Position numbers and translations under genes: made by a program
Assembly (NCBI GenBank): GCA_016946835.1
Contig: JACVTC010000086.1
Location: 167,501-220,000 of the forward strand
Reading direction: 5' to 3'
DNA from: Neocallimastix lanati (nom. inval.)
Lineage: Eukaryota > Neocallimastigomycota > Neocallimastigomycetes > Neocallimastigales > Neocallimastigaceae
Length of the DNA stretch: 52,500 bases
Shown here: one piece after another, positions 11,180-23,600 of the stretch
Numbering within the stretch: the stretch's first letter is position 1
How the letters are laid out: each line of letters opens with the position of its first letter
The notes under the pieces: model-generated
The model's input: the letters and a program-made list of their open reading frames with translations, nothing else
Database searches by the model: none
Told to the model about the DNA's origin: nothing

Positions 11180-12800
11180 TTTTAATCAACATTATTTCTT
11201 AGTTTTACAGTTGTTGGCATATTATATATAATACTATAAGGATTTTTAGCATAATCAAGAAAAACACCTAATTACTGAGAAGCTATAGGAATTGCTTTAT
11301 TATTTCGTTTCTCAATTATACCTGAATTTCTTTTTTTTCTTTAGTATTTCTAATATATTCTTCGATATAATTCGATAACTTGCTAAGAATTGATTTTTTT
11401 TTTTTTTAATATTTCTTTAATGCTATTTTTAATATTAAACTTCTTTTAGATCATCGAACTAACGAGTTTTGCATTCATACCATTACTACCTAACCCATAA
11501 AAATTTAATTAGAGAAAACTAGGTTCCCCCAGGGAACATAGTATTCTTTAGATTAAATCTTCTTTCTTCGCCTTCATGTATTCAGGTAATGATCTTCTTA
11601 TTTATTTTTCATTTGTTGTCATTGGAATAGTTTCAATCTATACGAAATAATTTGGTATCATATGAATAGGCCTTCATGTTTTCTAACCTTCTGAAGGTCT
11701 TTGGTACTTCATTGATTTCTTCTTCATGGTATTTATTCTTGAGTACTTCTAATATTAAGTATACAGAACTCTTCTTATTTTCTGTTTCTGATAAAGGATT
11801 TTATTTTTGTATCCATAAATTTTCCTAAAAAAGCTAATCCTTTATACTATTTAAAATATTATAAAAGGTTAGTTTATTATGAATTTTATTTTTTTGATAA
11901 ATAGAATACCTAACCCTCATTATTTGATAAAACTTTTAAGTTAAAATAATATATATAATACAATAAAATAAAATGAATGTATTGCATTTAGGAATGTGAC
12001 TTATAAAAGTGTATACATTTTTCTGTCCACTGTATTTACTTAATATGCAAGAGGATAAAATAAAAAAGAATACAGTTTTACTAATCTTTTTTGATTTTAA
12101 TGGATTAGTAGTAGCCGAATTTTCTTTGCTTATCGGTAATAAATTTTGCAATACAATGTATACTATATTATTATTTTCAGTTTTGAAATCTGAAATTTTA
12201 TTTTCTTTTATACTCTTCTTTGGAATATCTAATTTCTTCATAATCTGATGAAAACATTTCCTTATAGAAGGAAATTTGTTCTTCAAAATTCTTATTTTGG
12301 TCTTTTTCTTTGACAAAGTAGGCACAATCACTATATTGAACTTTTTTTAAAGTTTTTTTATTATTTCAATAGTAGGGATTTAATTCAATAGCGATAGACA
12401 TACTCATACCATCTGATGATGATGCATAACACATTATTATTTCCTATAAATCCAGCTCTCAATTGAGCTTCCGATAAATTGAATGGTCTATCTGGCAAAT
12501 TTTTTTATTCATTTTCAAAGTGTACTCTTCAAATATTAAGGCTTTCATTTTCAATAGATCCATAAATCTCATTTTCTGAAATATCCCACCTTCAATATAT
12601 CTAGTTTTCAATATTTCATGATTAAACAGTTTTATAAAGGCTTTTTTTTTCTTTTACCTTTTCAATATCTATTCCTTCTTTCAATTTCACTGAAACTGGC
12701 ATATTATACGTAACTATTTGTACCTTTCTTTAAATCAATATAAAACACCAAATTGTTTTGTAAATGTGGTATATTCCAGGTTTTTTTTTTTTATTGATGA
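11180..12800 (-). pseudogene. NRPS relic, part 1 (C - A end - carrier - C start)
   Basis: Decayed synthetase read on the minus strand. From high to low coordinate: a condensation-domain start (NMPVSVKLKEG, near 12690); the HHxxxDG region near 12430-12415, now frameshifted; QYSDCAYF and NFEEQISFYKEMFSSDYE (about 12340-12240); a longer open piece of 131 codons (12331-11936) with SKTVFFF and YSGQKNVYT typical of the C-domain core; the end of an adenylation domain (MIPNYFV..IETIPMTTNEK-stop, about 11665-11600), where the A10 NGK motif is damaged; a carrier-domain block GLGSNGMNAKLVSS (about 11505-11464), in which the usual phosphopantetheine-bearing serine position is glycine; and the start of the next condensation domain (IPIASQ, then NPYSIIYNMPTTVKL, about 11310-11190). 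The front of the A domain is missing. There are numerous stops. Confidence 0.78.
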
Positions 12801-14370
12801 TCTAGATAGATATCCATCTTTTATTCCACTTCTGAATTTTTTCTTTTTTTTTCATTAATTCATGACTATGGATTATAAAATCATCCGGTTCGATTAGAAA
12901 TTGGTAAAATGGCTCATGCTCCGCTTGCTTCTAAAAATACTAATCAAATTCATACCAATATTTGTTTTGTTATTTTAGCTGGTATTAATTCTTCAATTAC
13001 TCTGGTTTGCAAAAAATAAAAATCAATAAAAAAAAATCTAATATAAATATTATTTATTATGTTTCATTCGATTTTTTTTTTTATTTTAATTTTTTTTTAA
13101 TATCTTATTTTCTTCTTCCACTGCTTTTTTTATGAATGTTCCTTTTAAGATATCCGATATTTCGTAAGTAGTAGTCTTTTCATTTCTTTTAACTAATTTA
13201 GAAGTCTTTTGTCAAATAAGATGATCGCAATTTATTTTTAAATCACGTGAAATTAATTTGCAAAGAACTCTTTAAAATAACAATATTCACTCAATCCTAT
13301 ATATTAATTATTTCTCCTCTGTGTCATGACAAAAATATAATTAATAAAATATTTAATGATAAACAATACTAAAATTATTAATTAAAAATTAGTCTCAACT
13401 TTTGAATTAAAAAATCTTGGTTATATCTTCCATATATGAAGAGCTATAGCGATTCTGAGTACATTTTCTTAAAGTACTCCGAATAAGCTATACAATAGTA
13501 TTAAAATCATGTTCCTAACTTGAATATTATAAGGGTAATGATCAATTAAAAAATGAGAACTGATTTTATATTAAATAATAGATTCAATTTAATGAATAAA
13601 TTAAATGACTCAAAATTAAATAAGTAATTTTCATATTAATAACAATTACTATTTCGGAATAATCTTAAGTACCTTAATTAAATTCTTATTATTAAGAAAT
13701 AATAAATATTATTATTAGTTTAGTATTATTTTATATAATAATATAGTATTAGGATATACAATTTTATTTAAGAAACTAATAGTAATTAAAATAATCATTA
13801 GTTATAAATTATAAAAATATTATATGTAATGTAAAATATAAATAGTTTTAAAAATTTCTATTAATTAAAATCCTTTGTAATATTATTAATTTAAACTAGT
13901 AATTATTACATAAAATAAACAAAAATAAATTATTATGTCCTTTAAAAAATTAATAAACAAAAAATTTATATATTCTAATAAAATGATTTTAAAAGTTTTC
14001 TTAAAAAACAAAACAAAAAAAATTATTCTTATAAAACGTTTTTGTGTTTTGTATACATTAATAAATAATAATTATTAGTTTAATTACATGTTAATAGTAA
14101 AATAAAATTGTTAAAAGGGTTAAAAAATTTAATTGGAAAATTATTTAAATTAATTTTTTCATTTAACATTTAAATTAAAGAATATAATTACACTTGTTGT
14201 GTTTGCCAAGTAATTTTAATTGGAAATTTTAGCTTTTCATAACGAATAACAAACGAATAATAGTTAGCTATAAAACCTAACCCCAAGAAACTTGACAGTT
14301 TTGTCTTGAAAGACCATTTATAGCTATCCATTTAGTATTATTATCATTTTCCGTTTCTTCAGTTTTAGTT
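12801..14370. other. Mostly gene-free stretch with one unassigned coding-like scrap
   Basis: At about 12870-13010 the plus strand reads HPVRLEIGKMAHAPLASK and continues with residues of balanced composition for some 45 codons. This looks like an old coding fragment but I do not recognise its family; it may be the 5' part of the LINE that follows. An imperfect inverted repeat lies at 13443-13493. The rest is AT-rich DNA without recognisable genes. Confidence 0.45.
13443..13493. repeat. Imperfect inverted repeat
   Basis: Arms GCTATAGCGATTCTGAGTAC and GTACTCCGAATAAGCTATAC flank an ~11-base A/T loop, with about 15 of 20 positions able to pair. Its base composition is less A/T-extreme than its surroundings. 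It could be a relic of a small terminal-repeat element or a chance hairpin. Confidence 0.45.
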
Positions 14371-14379
14371 CCTTTTTTT

Positions 14380-16340
14380 TTCATTTACAAAGGAGTTTAT
14401 CGAATGGATCTAACCTATAACCCTTGAGAATATTTATTCTCCAGATGATGATATTTGGAGATTTTAATATTGATCCATTTTGATTACAACGAGAAAAAGA
14501 TAAATAGAGTAAATTTCCAAGGTAGGGATCACGTCAAGACAAAAAAAACTTAGCATTATATATCGGTTTTTAAATACCAATTTCCAGTGACCATCAATTA
14601 TATAAAAAAAAAGTTAAGAAATTCAATTTATATTGGAACAAAACCCAATTTCAAATACTAATTTCTTCAAAAAAAAAAAAAAAAAAAAAAGGTATAACTT
14701 AAAAAATTTAAAATGATTTTTTAATTCGTTTTTTACTTGTTCATTGGGTTAAATACAATTGTGAATGATATTAAAGGTATTTATGAATATTATTGAAGTA
14801 AATTTTAAAATAAAATAATGGAAGGTCCAAGTGAAACAAGAAAACGGTCAATCTAAGTGATGAACATCTTATTCATATACTTCAAGATTGTTGTGAAAAA
14901 CTACTTGAAACCCATATGAAAAAAAAAAATATGAAACAAGTTCATATAGAAACACATTTGAACTATTAACCATTAAAAATTCCCCAAACTTTACATTCAA
15001 TTAAAAAAAAAAAAAAGGTATTTGAAATTCTAGATAGAATTAATGAAGATTATGATTCAAATACAATCCATTAGATAGTTCAATGGAACATATGAAGAGA
15101 TTTCTTCTAGTGTTTCTTAATATATTGAATCTTTGAAACCAAACCTAAGCCTATTAGAGAATGTATTTGATTATTATTTAAAATGCTTATTAATGTACTA
15201 ATGATTGGTGAGGATAATTCAAAATTAAATCCCCCCAAAAAATATAAGAACTAATTATTTTGGGTATTGGTTACAAGGATTTTTAAAAGTATATAAAATA
15301 TGAAATCCTTTTAAATAAAATAAATAATTTATCCTTGAATGAAGCTGGCGATTCGGATGGGGATTCATCCATTAATTATTAGAGGCTTTTCTCAATAGTA
15401 AATTGACTAAAATTTTAGAATCCAAATTTGGAATGTCTCCCAATCCTATGGAATTCATCAATTATTTTTCCAATACCTGAAAAAAAAAATAATAATAATA
15501 ATTCCATCATTGATTAAATATTTTCGCCCCCTTGCAATTACAAATATATATTTAGGAAAGTATTTGAATGAAAGGATTCTTCTAGATTTCATAAATGTCT
15601 ACTTAAAAAAAAATTTTTTTTTTTTAAATTATGTAAATAATAAAGCTGATTTTTCGTCTAGGATTTTCTACTTTGATTCATGCCCTTTTTGCCTATGAAA
15701 CGGCTAAAAAAACCCAAAGCATTATTACATTTTCTTTGACTTATAAAAAAAAAAAGCAAATGATTTCCGTACCTGTAGAATTATTACTTGAAAAGTTAGA
15801 AGATCCTCAAGTAACCGATGGGTATTATTAGTCTTATAGTTTCTTTATTTTCAGAATGAACCACTAGAGTTTTAGTAAATCAAAAAAAAAAAAAATTTAC
15901 ATATATAATTAAATTAGAAAGGGAATTACTTAAAGAGCTCTATTTATTCTCCACTTTTATTTAAATACTTTTTTTTTATTGATGATTTAGAAAGTAAATT
16001 AACTCAAAACTTTTAAAAATGAAGAAGAAGAAGAAAAAGGAAAAAAATAATATAAAATACCTACTTCCTCATTGTTTATTTTATACAGATGACATAAAAA
16101 AAAATTAATCACTCCTCCTCATCTGCCACTCAAAAAATGTTAAATATTTGTTCTGAATTGGGTTGATAATAATAACAGTATGGAATTTAATATAAATTAA
16201 ATTCTGGTACTTGATTGATCCTCAAGTTGAAAAGAATAAAGAACGTAAAGATACTTCTAATTATAAATATATTCATGAATATAATCATAACTTTGACAAT
16301 TTCAACAGTAATAATTATAATCGAATGAAGAGTACAGTGA
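14380..16340 (+). pseudogene. LINE remnant B (endonuclease plus reverse transcriptase)
   Basis: Second, distinct non-LTR retrotransposon relic. An endonuclease block MMIFGDFNIDP (14445-14477) has the GDFN signature of the exonuclease-endonuclease-phosphatase fold, followed by an SSDHQLY-like block near 14580. The RT part follows: a 62-codon open piece beginning at 15510 (ITNIYLGKYLNERILLDF), a block FSLTYK where motif A would be (about 15731), a stop at 15931-15933 followed by an SPLLF-type block (motif B), and FYTDD at about 16079-16093 in place of the usual YADD (motif C). There are many stops and frameshifts. It ends before the (AAT)n array at 16.4 kb. Confidence 0.8.
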
Positions 16341-16414
16341 CGTGACTTTAATAAAAATAATAATATAAATTTTTAATCAAGAAAACTTAAATCAAAGGAA
16401 AAATAATAATAGAG

Positions 16415-16715
<301 letters not shown>

Positions 16716-17335
16716 AAGTTTTTATAAAGTAAATACAATAATATTTATTTAAAATTTACTAATTAGAAAATATGATATTTACAATATGAGTTAGATATTA
16801 TTCTATTCTTTTCTTTAATCAAAATTTCTATTAATAAAGCCTTTTTTTTAAATATATATATATATATATACATATTGTGATTTGTATACCCTTTACGGTT
16901 TTATTATTATTTTTATTAAAAAAAAAAATACCATTATTTTCATTAATTTTTTTTTTTTTTTTGTTTTTGTTATTTTTTATGTAGAATTTTTGCAATGGCT
17001 TTCATTTGATGAAATATATATATATATATATATATTTATTCAATATTTGAATTTTTTAATTGATCTTCATGAATATAATCTTATATTATTTTCATCTTTA
17101 TTTATTTTATCTTCATTCATTTCTTTTTTTCTGAAATCTTATTTAGCATTCTTTCATTATTGTATTTCATCCATTAAATCTGTGTAACATTAATTTTATT
17201 CTGTTTGTCTTCATTTAATTTCAAATTCACTATGATAAATGGATTGACTAAAACTTGGTGTTGTTAGTGCTATTCCTCCCCCTAATTTGTTTTATCTGAA
17301 AGATTTAAGGGAATGAAAAAAAAAAAAAAAAAAAA
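16716..17335. other. Gene-free stretch
   Basis: AT-rich, with (AT)n near 16850-16870 and 17017-17034 and an A run near 17317-17338. A 101-codon plus-strand frame (16882-17187) is F/I/Y low complexity without a domain and is not called. Confidence 0.55.
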
Positions 17336-17339
17336 AAAG

Positions 17340-18060
17340 ATGTACCTATAGTGAGCCTAATATACTTTCATTGAAGTATGCATCACTGATGATAATTATT
17401 GATTTTTTTTTTTTTTGAAGTAATATCGAGAACAAGATAATCAGAAGAGTTTGAAGAATATCCAAAAGAAAAATATTTAGTTTTGTATTATTTTCGAAAT
17501 TTCCCCTGGTTTTTTGTCTATTAAGAAAAAAAAATACTTTTCATCTACCTCCCAAAAAAAAAACTTAAAGTTTAGATATATATATATATTTTCAATTTTC
17601 TTATTTCTTATTAAAAAAATACTTCATTCTGAATTTTAAAATTAATTCCCTGATGCAAATTTAAATTGTACAAAACAGAAGACATGCATACCCCCCTATT
17701 TAAATAGCTTCATCCCACAAGATAGGAGATAATTTAGCAGCATTGAGTAAGTAATGTTTATTTTCGAGGAATTATCTAATGTTTGATTAATCTTTTCAGT
17801 GCGGCTAATGTTATTGGGAGACTGATAACTCCTTTGGTGTGGAATGATTAATTATAATTCCATTTTTTTTTTTGAAATTATTTATATATAAAATGATTAA
17901 GGCGTAACTGTAAATCTAAATCCGTTATATCAATTCTCTTAATTCCTCTTTTTAGGATATAATTACAGGTATTTTTTTAATCAGGTTATGAAACGAAAAC
18001 TTCAATAAATTTTTATAGTGTCTCAGATTTTACAGTTTTTTGAAAAAGTTTTTTTCATTG
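17340..18060 (-). pseudogene. Ty1/copia-type integrase remnant
   Basis: Read on the minus strand: VKSETL (about 18050) of the integrase core, then a block HSTPKELSVSQ (about 17860) at the position of the conserved HSTPYSPQ segment, EKINQTL (about 17810), LNAAKLSPILWDEAI (about 17750-17700), and after a shift GYSSNSSDYLVLDIT (about 17465-17425), the conserved block after the core that ends copia integrases. Stops and frameshifts are frequent. No LTR pair was found around it. It differs from the copia element at 24.4-26.7 kb in the parts retained. Confidence 0.72.
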
Positions 18061-18505
18061 ATAATTTTTTTTTAAAAATATTTTTTTGAATATAATAAAA
18101 TTTATTAGCTGTATTTATTTGAATATAAATGGAGGTTCTACTTCAACAGGAACGTCATTCATTGATGTGCTTGATATATTTGTTGTCTTTGCTGACCTTA
18201 CTGTCTTTGCTGTCTTTGTTATATCGTATTTGTTGAAGTTTTTTTTTTATTTTTTTTTTTTTTTTTTTTTTTTGAAGAAGAAGAACTTTGTGTAGTTGTT
18301 GAATTTTCTGATTTAGTCTTTTTTTTTTATATAATTATTAATTTTTTTTTTAATATTTTTACATGTATAATTAAAAATTTTTTTTCCAATATATTAAATT
18401 TTGATATTAATAATTTGTTAAAGAATGATTGAGTCAGTTGAATCTATTAGATATAACTCCTAAAATCAGAAATGATACTACTATTTTATTATGTGGTTAT
18501 TTATT
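18061..18505. other. Stretch with a short coding-like scrap
   Basis: On the minus strand about 18240-18110 reads KTAKTVRSAKTTNISSTS and then NDVPVEVEPPF, of balanced composition unlike the repeats around it. It may be the linker after the copia integrase core or part of another relic. No further support. Confidence 0.35.
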
Positions 18506-18506
18506 T

Positions 18507-18645
18507 TCTTTTATTTTTATTTTTATTTTTATTTTTATTTTTATTTTTATTTTTATTTTTATTTTTATTTTTATTTTTATTTTTATTTTTATTTTTATTT
18601 TTATTTTTATTTTTATTTTTATTTTTATTTTTATTTTTATTTTTT
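18507..18645. repeat. Hexanucleotide array (ATTTTT)n
   Basis: About 23 near-perfect copies of a 6-bp unit. It keeps all frames open, giving an artificial FIFIFI / LFLFLF protein. Confidence 0.95.
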
Positions 18646-19265
18646 ATTTTTTTTACATTAAGAAAGAACCATTTTCATTTATGAATATATATCATTACAT
18701 GTTACTTACAATCATTCTTTTATAATAGTTTAACGTTATTTGGTTAACATTTAACGTTACACTACATGATACGATCGAATAAAAACTATTTTACACTTAA
18801 TAATGGGGTATAATGTACAATGTAATTAAACAACATAACAGCGATATTTAACAAGTTTAGTATTATGTTATAAAATTAAATGAATAAATTATAAAATAAA
18901 TAATATACTATGTATATATATAAAAAGATAATAGATACCCTTAAAAAATATTTATTGTGGTTTGTTCAAATTTTTTATTAAAAAAAAAAAAAGAATAAAA
19001 ATGATAATTAATAATAATAATAATAATAGAAATCATAATAATAATAGTAATAATGATAGTAATAATAATTAAAAAAAAAATAAAAATATTTTAGAGGTGA
19101 AGGTCATTCAATAAATTATGAATGAAGTTGACTTTCAAATTCAGGAAAAAAAAAAAAAAAAAAAAAAATTTTTTTTTAAAGTTATCTCTTTCTTCATCAG
19201 TTGCTACAACCTACCACTGAAGAGATAGAGAGAGAGAAAACAAAAAAAAATTTTTTTTTTCATTA
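18646..19265. other. Gene-free stretch
   Basis: AT-rich, with (AAT)-type runs near 19008-19070 and an A/T homopolymer pair near 19145-19180. No gene, RNA or element is seen. Confidence 0.55.
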
Positions 19266-19371
19266 TTTTACCTTTTTATTATTTATTTTATGAGAAGAAA
19301 TGAATCACTAGTAGAATTTTTAAATGACCATGATGTCAATTTTAATAGTTGATTATGAGTACTCTTGAAAT

Positions 19372-19410
<39 letters not shown>

Positions 19411-19560
19411 CATGAATAATGATAATAAATATTATGTATAACATAATTATAAAATTCTTGTAAGTATGGCATGGCATGGGAAGAAGACAATAAATCCCTA
19501 GTCAAATATTTAATTGACTGTAGCAATAAAGAAGTAAGTAAATACATAATATCATAAAGA
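19266..19560 (+). pseudogene. Decayed ankyrin-repeat fragment
   Basis: Two short pieces read like consecutive ankyrin repeats: NESLVEFLNDHDVNFNS (19302-19353, then stop) and, after a 32-base T run and a shift, EEDNKSLVKYLIDCSNKEV (about 19481-19535). The pattern (short helix, S/N-LV-x-L-hydrophobic, D-x-x-x-N) is that of ankyrin repeats expanded in gut fungi. It lies 1.1 kb upstream of the intact ankyrin-type gene on the same strand and could be a dead relative or its truncated upstream duplicate. Confidence 0.55.
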
Positions 19561-20692
<1,132 letters not shown>

Positions 20693-23600
20693 ATGTCATT
20701 TTACATTGATGATAATGATGTTAGAGACAGAAAGAATATAATCGTTGAATTAATTAAGAGTAATAATATACCTCAATTTAAAAATTATATTAAAGAAAAT
20801 CATATTGAAATAAAAAATTTAAATAATAAAAATTACGATATATTAATTAATTCCATTGAACAGGATGTCTCGGTTGATATGATTGATGCTGTCATCGCTT
20901 TTGGCAAATATAAAACGTTAAATTATTCCATCTATAGGAGTCCTTCCTACATTGAGAAAAGTCCATTATCTACTGCTCTTGAAAGAAATAATTTTCCTAT
21001 TACCGACTATTTAATAGAATATGGCGCCGATTTAAATTATATCGGCAATGATTTCCAAGATATGATTTGTACCTATCAAACTATAGATTATATCCTACAT
21101 AAGGATAAGGGAATCCATGTGGAACAGATAATAAATATTATCATCAGGGAACATAAAAATATTTTTTTGAAAAAAATAGCAAAAAATTATATCTTTGACA
21201 ATGAATTTATTTTAAATTTTGTTAGGAGAAACCGACAGCAGCAGCAGCAACCATTGACCAGGGCTCAATTGGAGGATATTCTACAAAAAGAGAAACAAAA
21301 AATAAAAATTAATGAATCGATGTATTTATTGGCTATTAATAATTACAATTATGACGCCGTTAGTATTCTATATGAAATGGATACCAGAGAAAAAGAAACC
21401 ATATTAAATGATTTTTTAACTATCTTCAATCAAAATGAGTTTGCCAAATTAGAAATTTTAAAGAGTATTAAAAACTCTGAACTTAAAGCTCAAATAGAAA
21501 ATCAATTCTTAAAAGATTTAGAAAACATTAATACCGATCTAGATCATGAAGAGACTATCAATAAATTAATTAAAAGTAATCAATTATCAAAATTGAAGAG
21601 TTATATCCATGAAAATCATATTCAACTACGTCAATATAATGATAAATATAATGGCAATAATGATTTTTTAAAAATAAGTATTGAAAATAACGTATCTCTG
21701 AGCATGATCGCCTATATCATTGAGGAATGCCATTATGTCAGTTTTAATTATGATATTATTATGGATAGAAAGCCTTCTACTCTACTCTATCATGTTTTAT
21801 CCCATCATCAATACAAAATTTTTGATCTTTTAATTCAAAGAGGGGCAGATATCAATCGTGGTGGGGATATTTTCACTCGTTTCTATAATAATAAACAACT
21901 TAATAATAAAATTTTGAAATACCTATTAAATAGTAATTTTCGTATAACCTGTACTATCATTAATAAGTTACTCTTGGATAATCAATTGGATTTACTGAAA
22001 AATATTTTTAGATATAGTATTTTTAATGATCCCTTCATTTTAAAGCTCATTTCTATCTCTAAAAATCGAACCGCTTTATCCGATCAACAGATCAATGATA
22101 TCATTACTCAAGAGAAAAAAAAAATAATACTTAATTCATCAGTATATTCCACAGCATTTACTAAAGAAGACTATAAAGTCATGGAATTTCTTTATCATCA
22201 TGATGATCGGAAAAAGGAGATAATATTCATGGATCTATTTCAAATTTTATATAGAGATGAAATTCAAAATAAAGGTACTCGAAAAAAATTGGTATTACAA
22301 AAAATTAAGGATAAAGAGTTAGATATTCCCTTAGATCATCAATTTTTAAATACTCAAGATCATACCGACGAAAAAAGAGCCACCATAAAGGAAAAAATTA
22401 AGAGGGGCAATTTAATAGAACTTCAAAACTACATAAAAAGCCACAATATCTTAATGAATTACCTTAACAATGATCATTTTGATCTATTGAAATACGCAAT
22501 AGATAAGGATGCTTCCATTGATATCTTAAAATTCATTCTATCCCAATATCAAACTTTAAATTATGCTTTCCATGGCAATTTATATGGGATTTATGAATCC
22601 CCTCTTTTTTGGGCCCTTTCGAAAAACAAGTTTGTGATTGCTGACCTCTTATTATTACACGGAGCGGATATCAATTTTATTATTCAAGATGACGATATTA
22701 TCTCTAAATTATATTTTAATCATCTACTTAACGACCATAATTTAAAGTATATATTAAATAATGGCTTTAGCCTAACCACTGAGTTATTAATAACACTTTT
22801 AAGTAAGGAAGGAATTGATTTTACGAAGGACTATCGAGATAACCTACTAAAAATAATTTTTAAACATTATAATATTGATAATTCATTTGTGTTAAATTTA
22901 CTTTCTATCTATAAAAATAAGTTTTCTCTATCCAAAAAAGAGCTACAAAAAGTTATTCTTAATAAAACCGATAAAGTAATTGTTAGTTATGAATGTATAA
23001 ATGAGGCACTCAATAAAAAGAATGACGATGCCATTATATGGTTTTTTAATAATATTGATAGTAAATCTGATTTATTTTTAAATTCCGATGTAGAAATATT
23101 ATTATATAAAGCTATTGAAATGAACAGCTTTACTTTTGTTGAAAAATTAATCAAATGTCCTTTATTTGATATTAATAAAATAAATATAGAATCCTTTTTC
23201 CTATATATTTCAGTTTCAGCTATTTTTGAACTCTCCAGTGATGGAGAAGGAAATAATCTTAAAATAGTAAAATTTTTCATTGAAAATTTATTAAAAAATT
23301 CTACTTTTGATTTTTCAAGGAATTCATTTGAAAATTTATTATTATCATTAAACGAAATTAATGACATTGAATTAGTAAACATTTTTATTGATAAATCATT
23401 TCAACATAAAACGTTTAATGTTAAAAGAATTAATTTTGAAAATCTTTTTTATATAATAAACTCAATTGGTAGTAAGGACTTGTTTAAATCTGTTATTGAA
23501 AAATTATTTAACCATAAGACATTTAATTTTAGTGATATTAATTTTGAAGCAATTTTATCTACCTTAAGTATAAAAGATAATAATGAACTAATGAAATTCT

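Noticed and set aside
18429-18725. 98- and 70-codon frames of FIFIFI / LFLFLF
   Set aside because: Purely the translation of a hexanucleotide array, open in several frames at once.
22987-23382. 131-codon minus-strand frame
   Set aside because: Shadow of the intact ankyrin-type gene on the plus strand.
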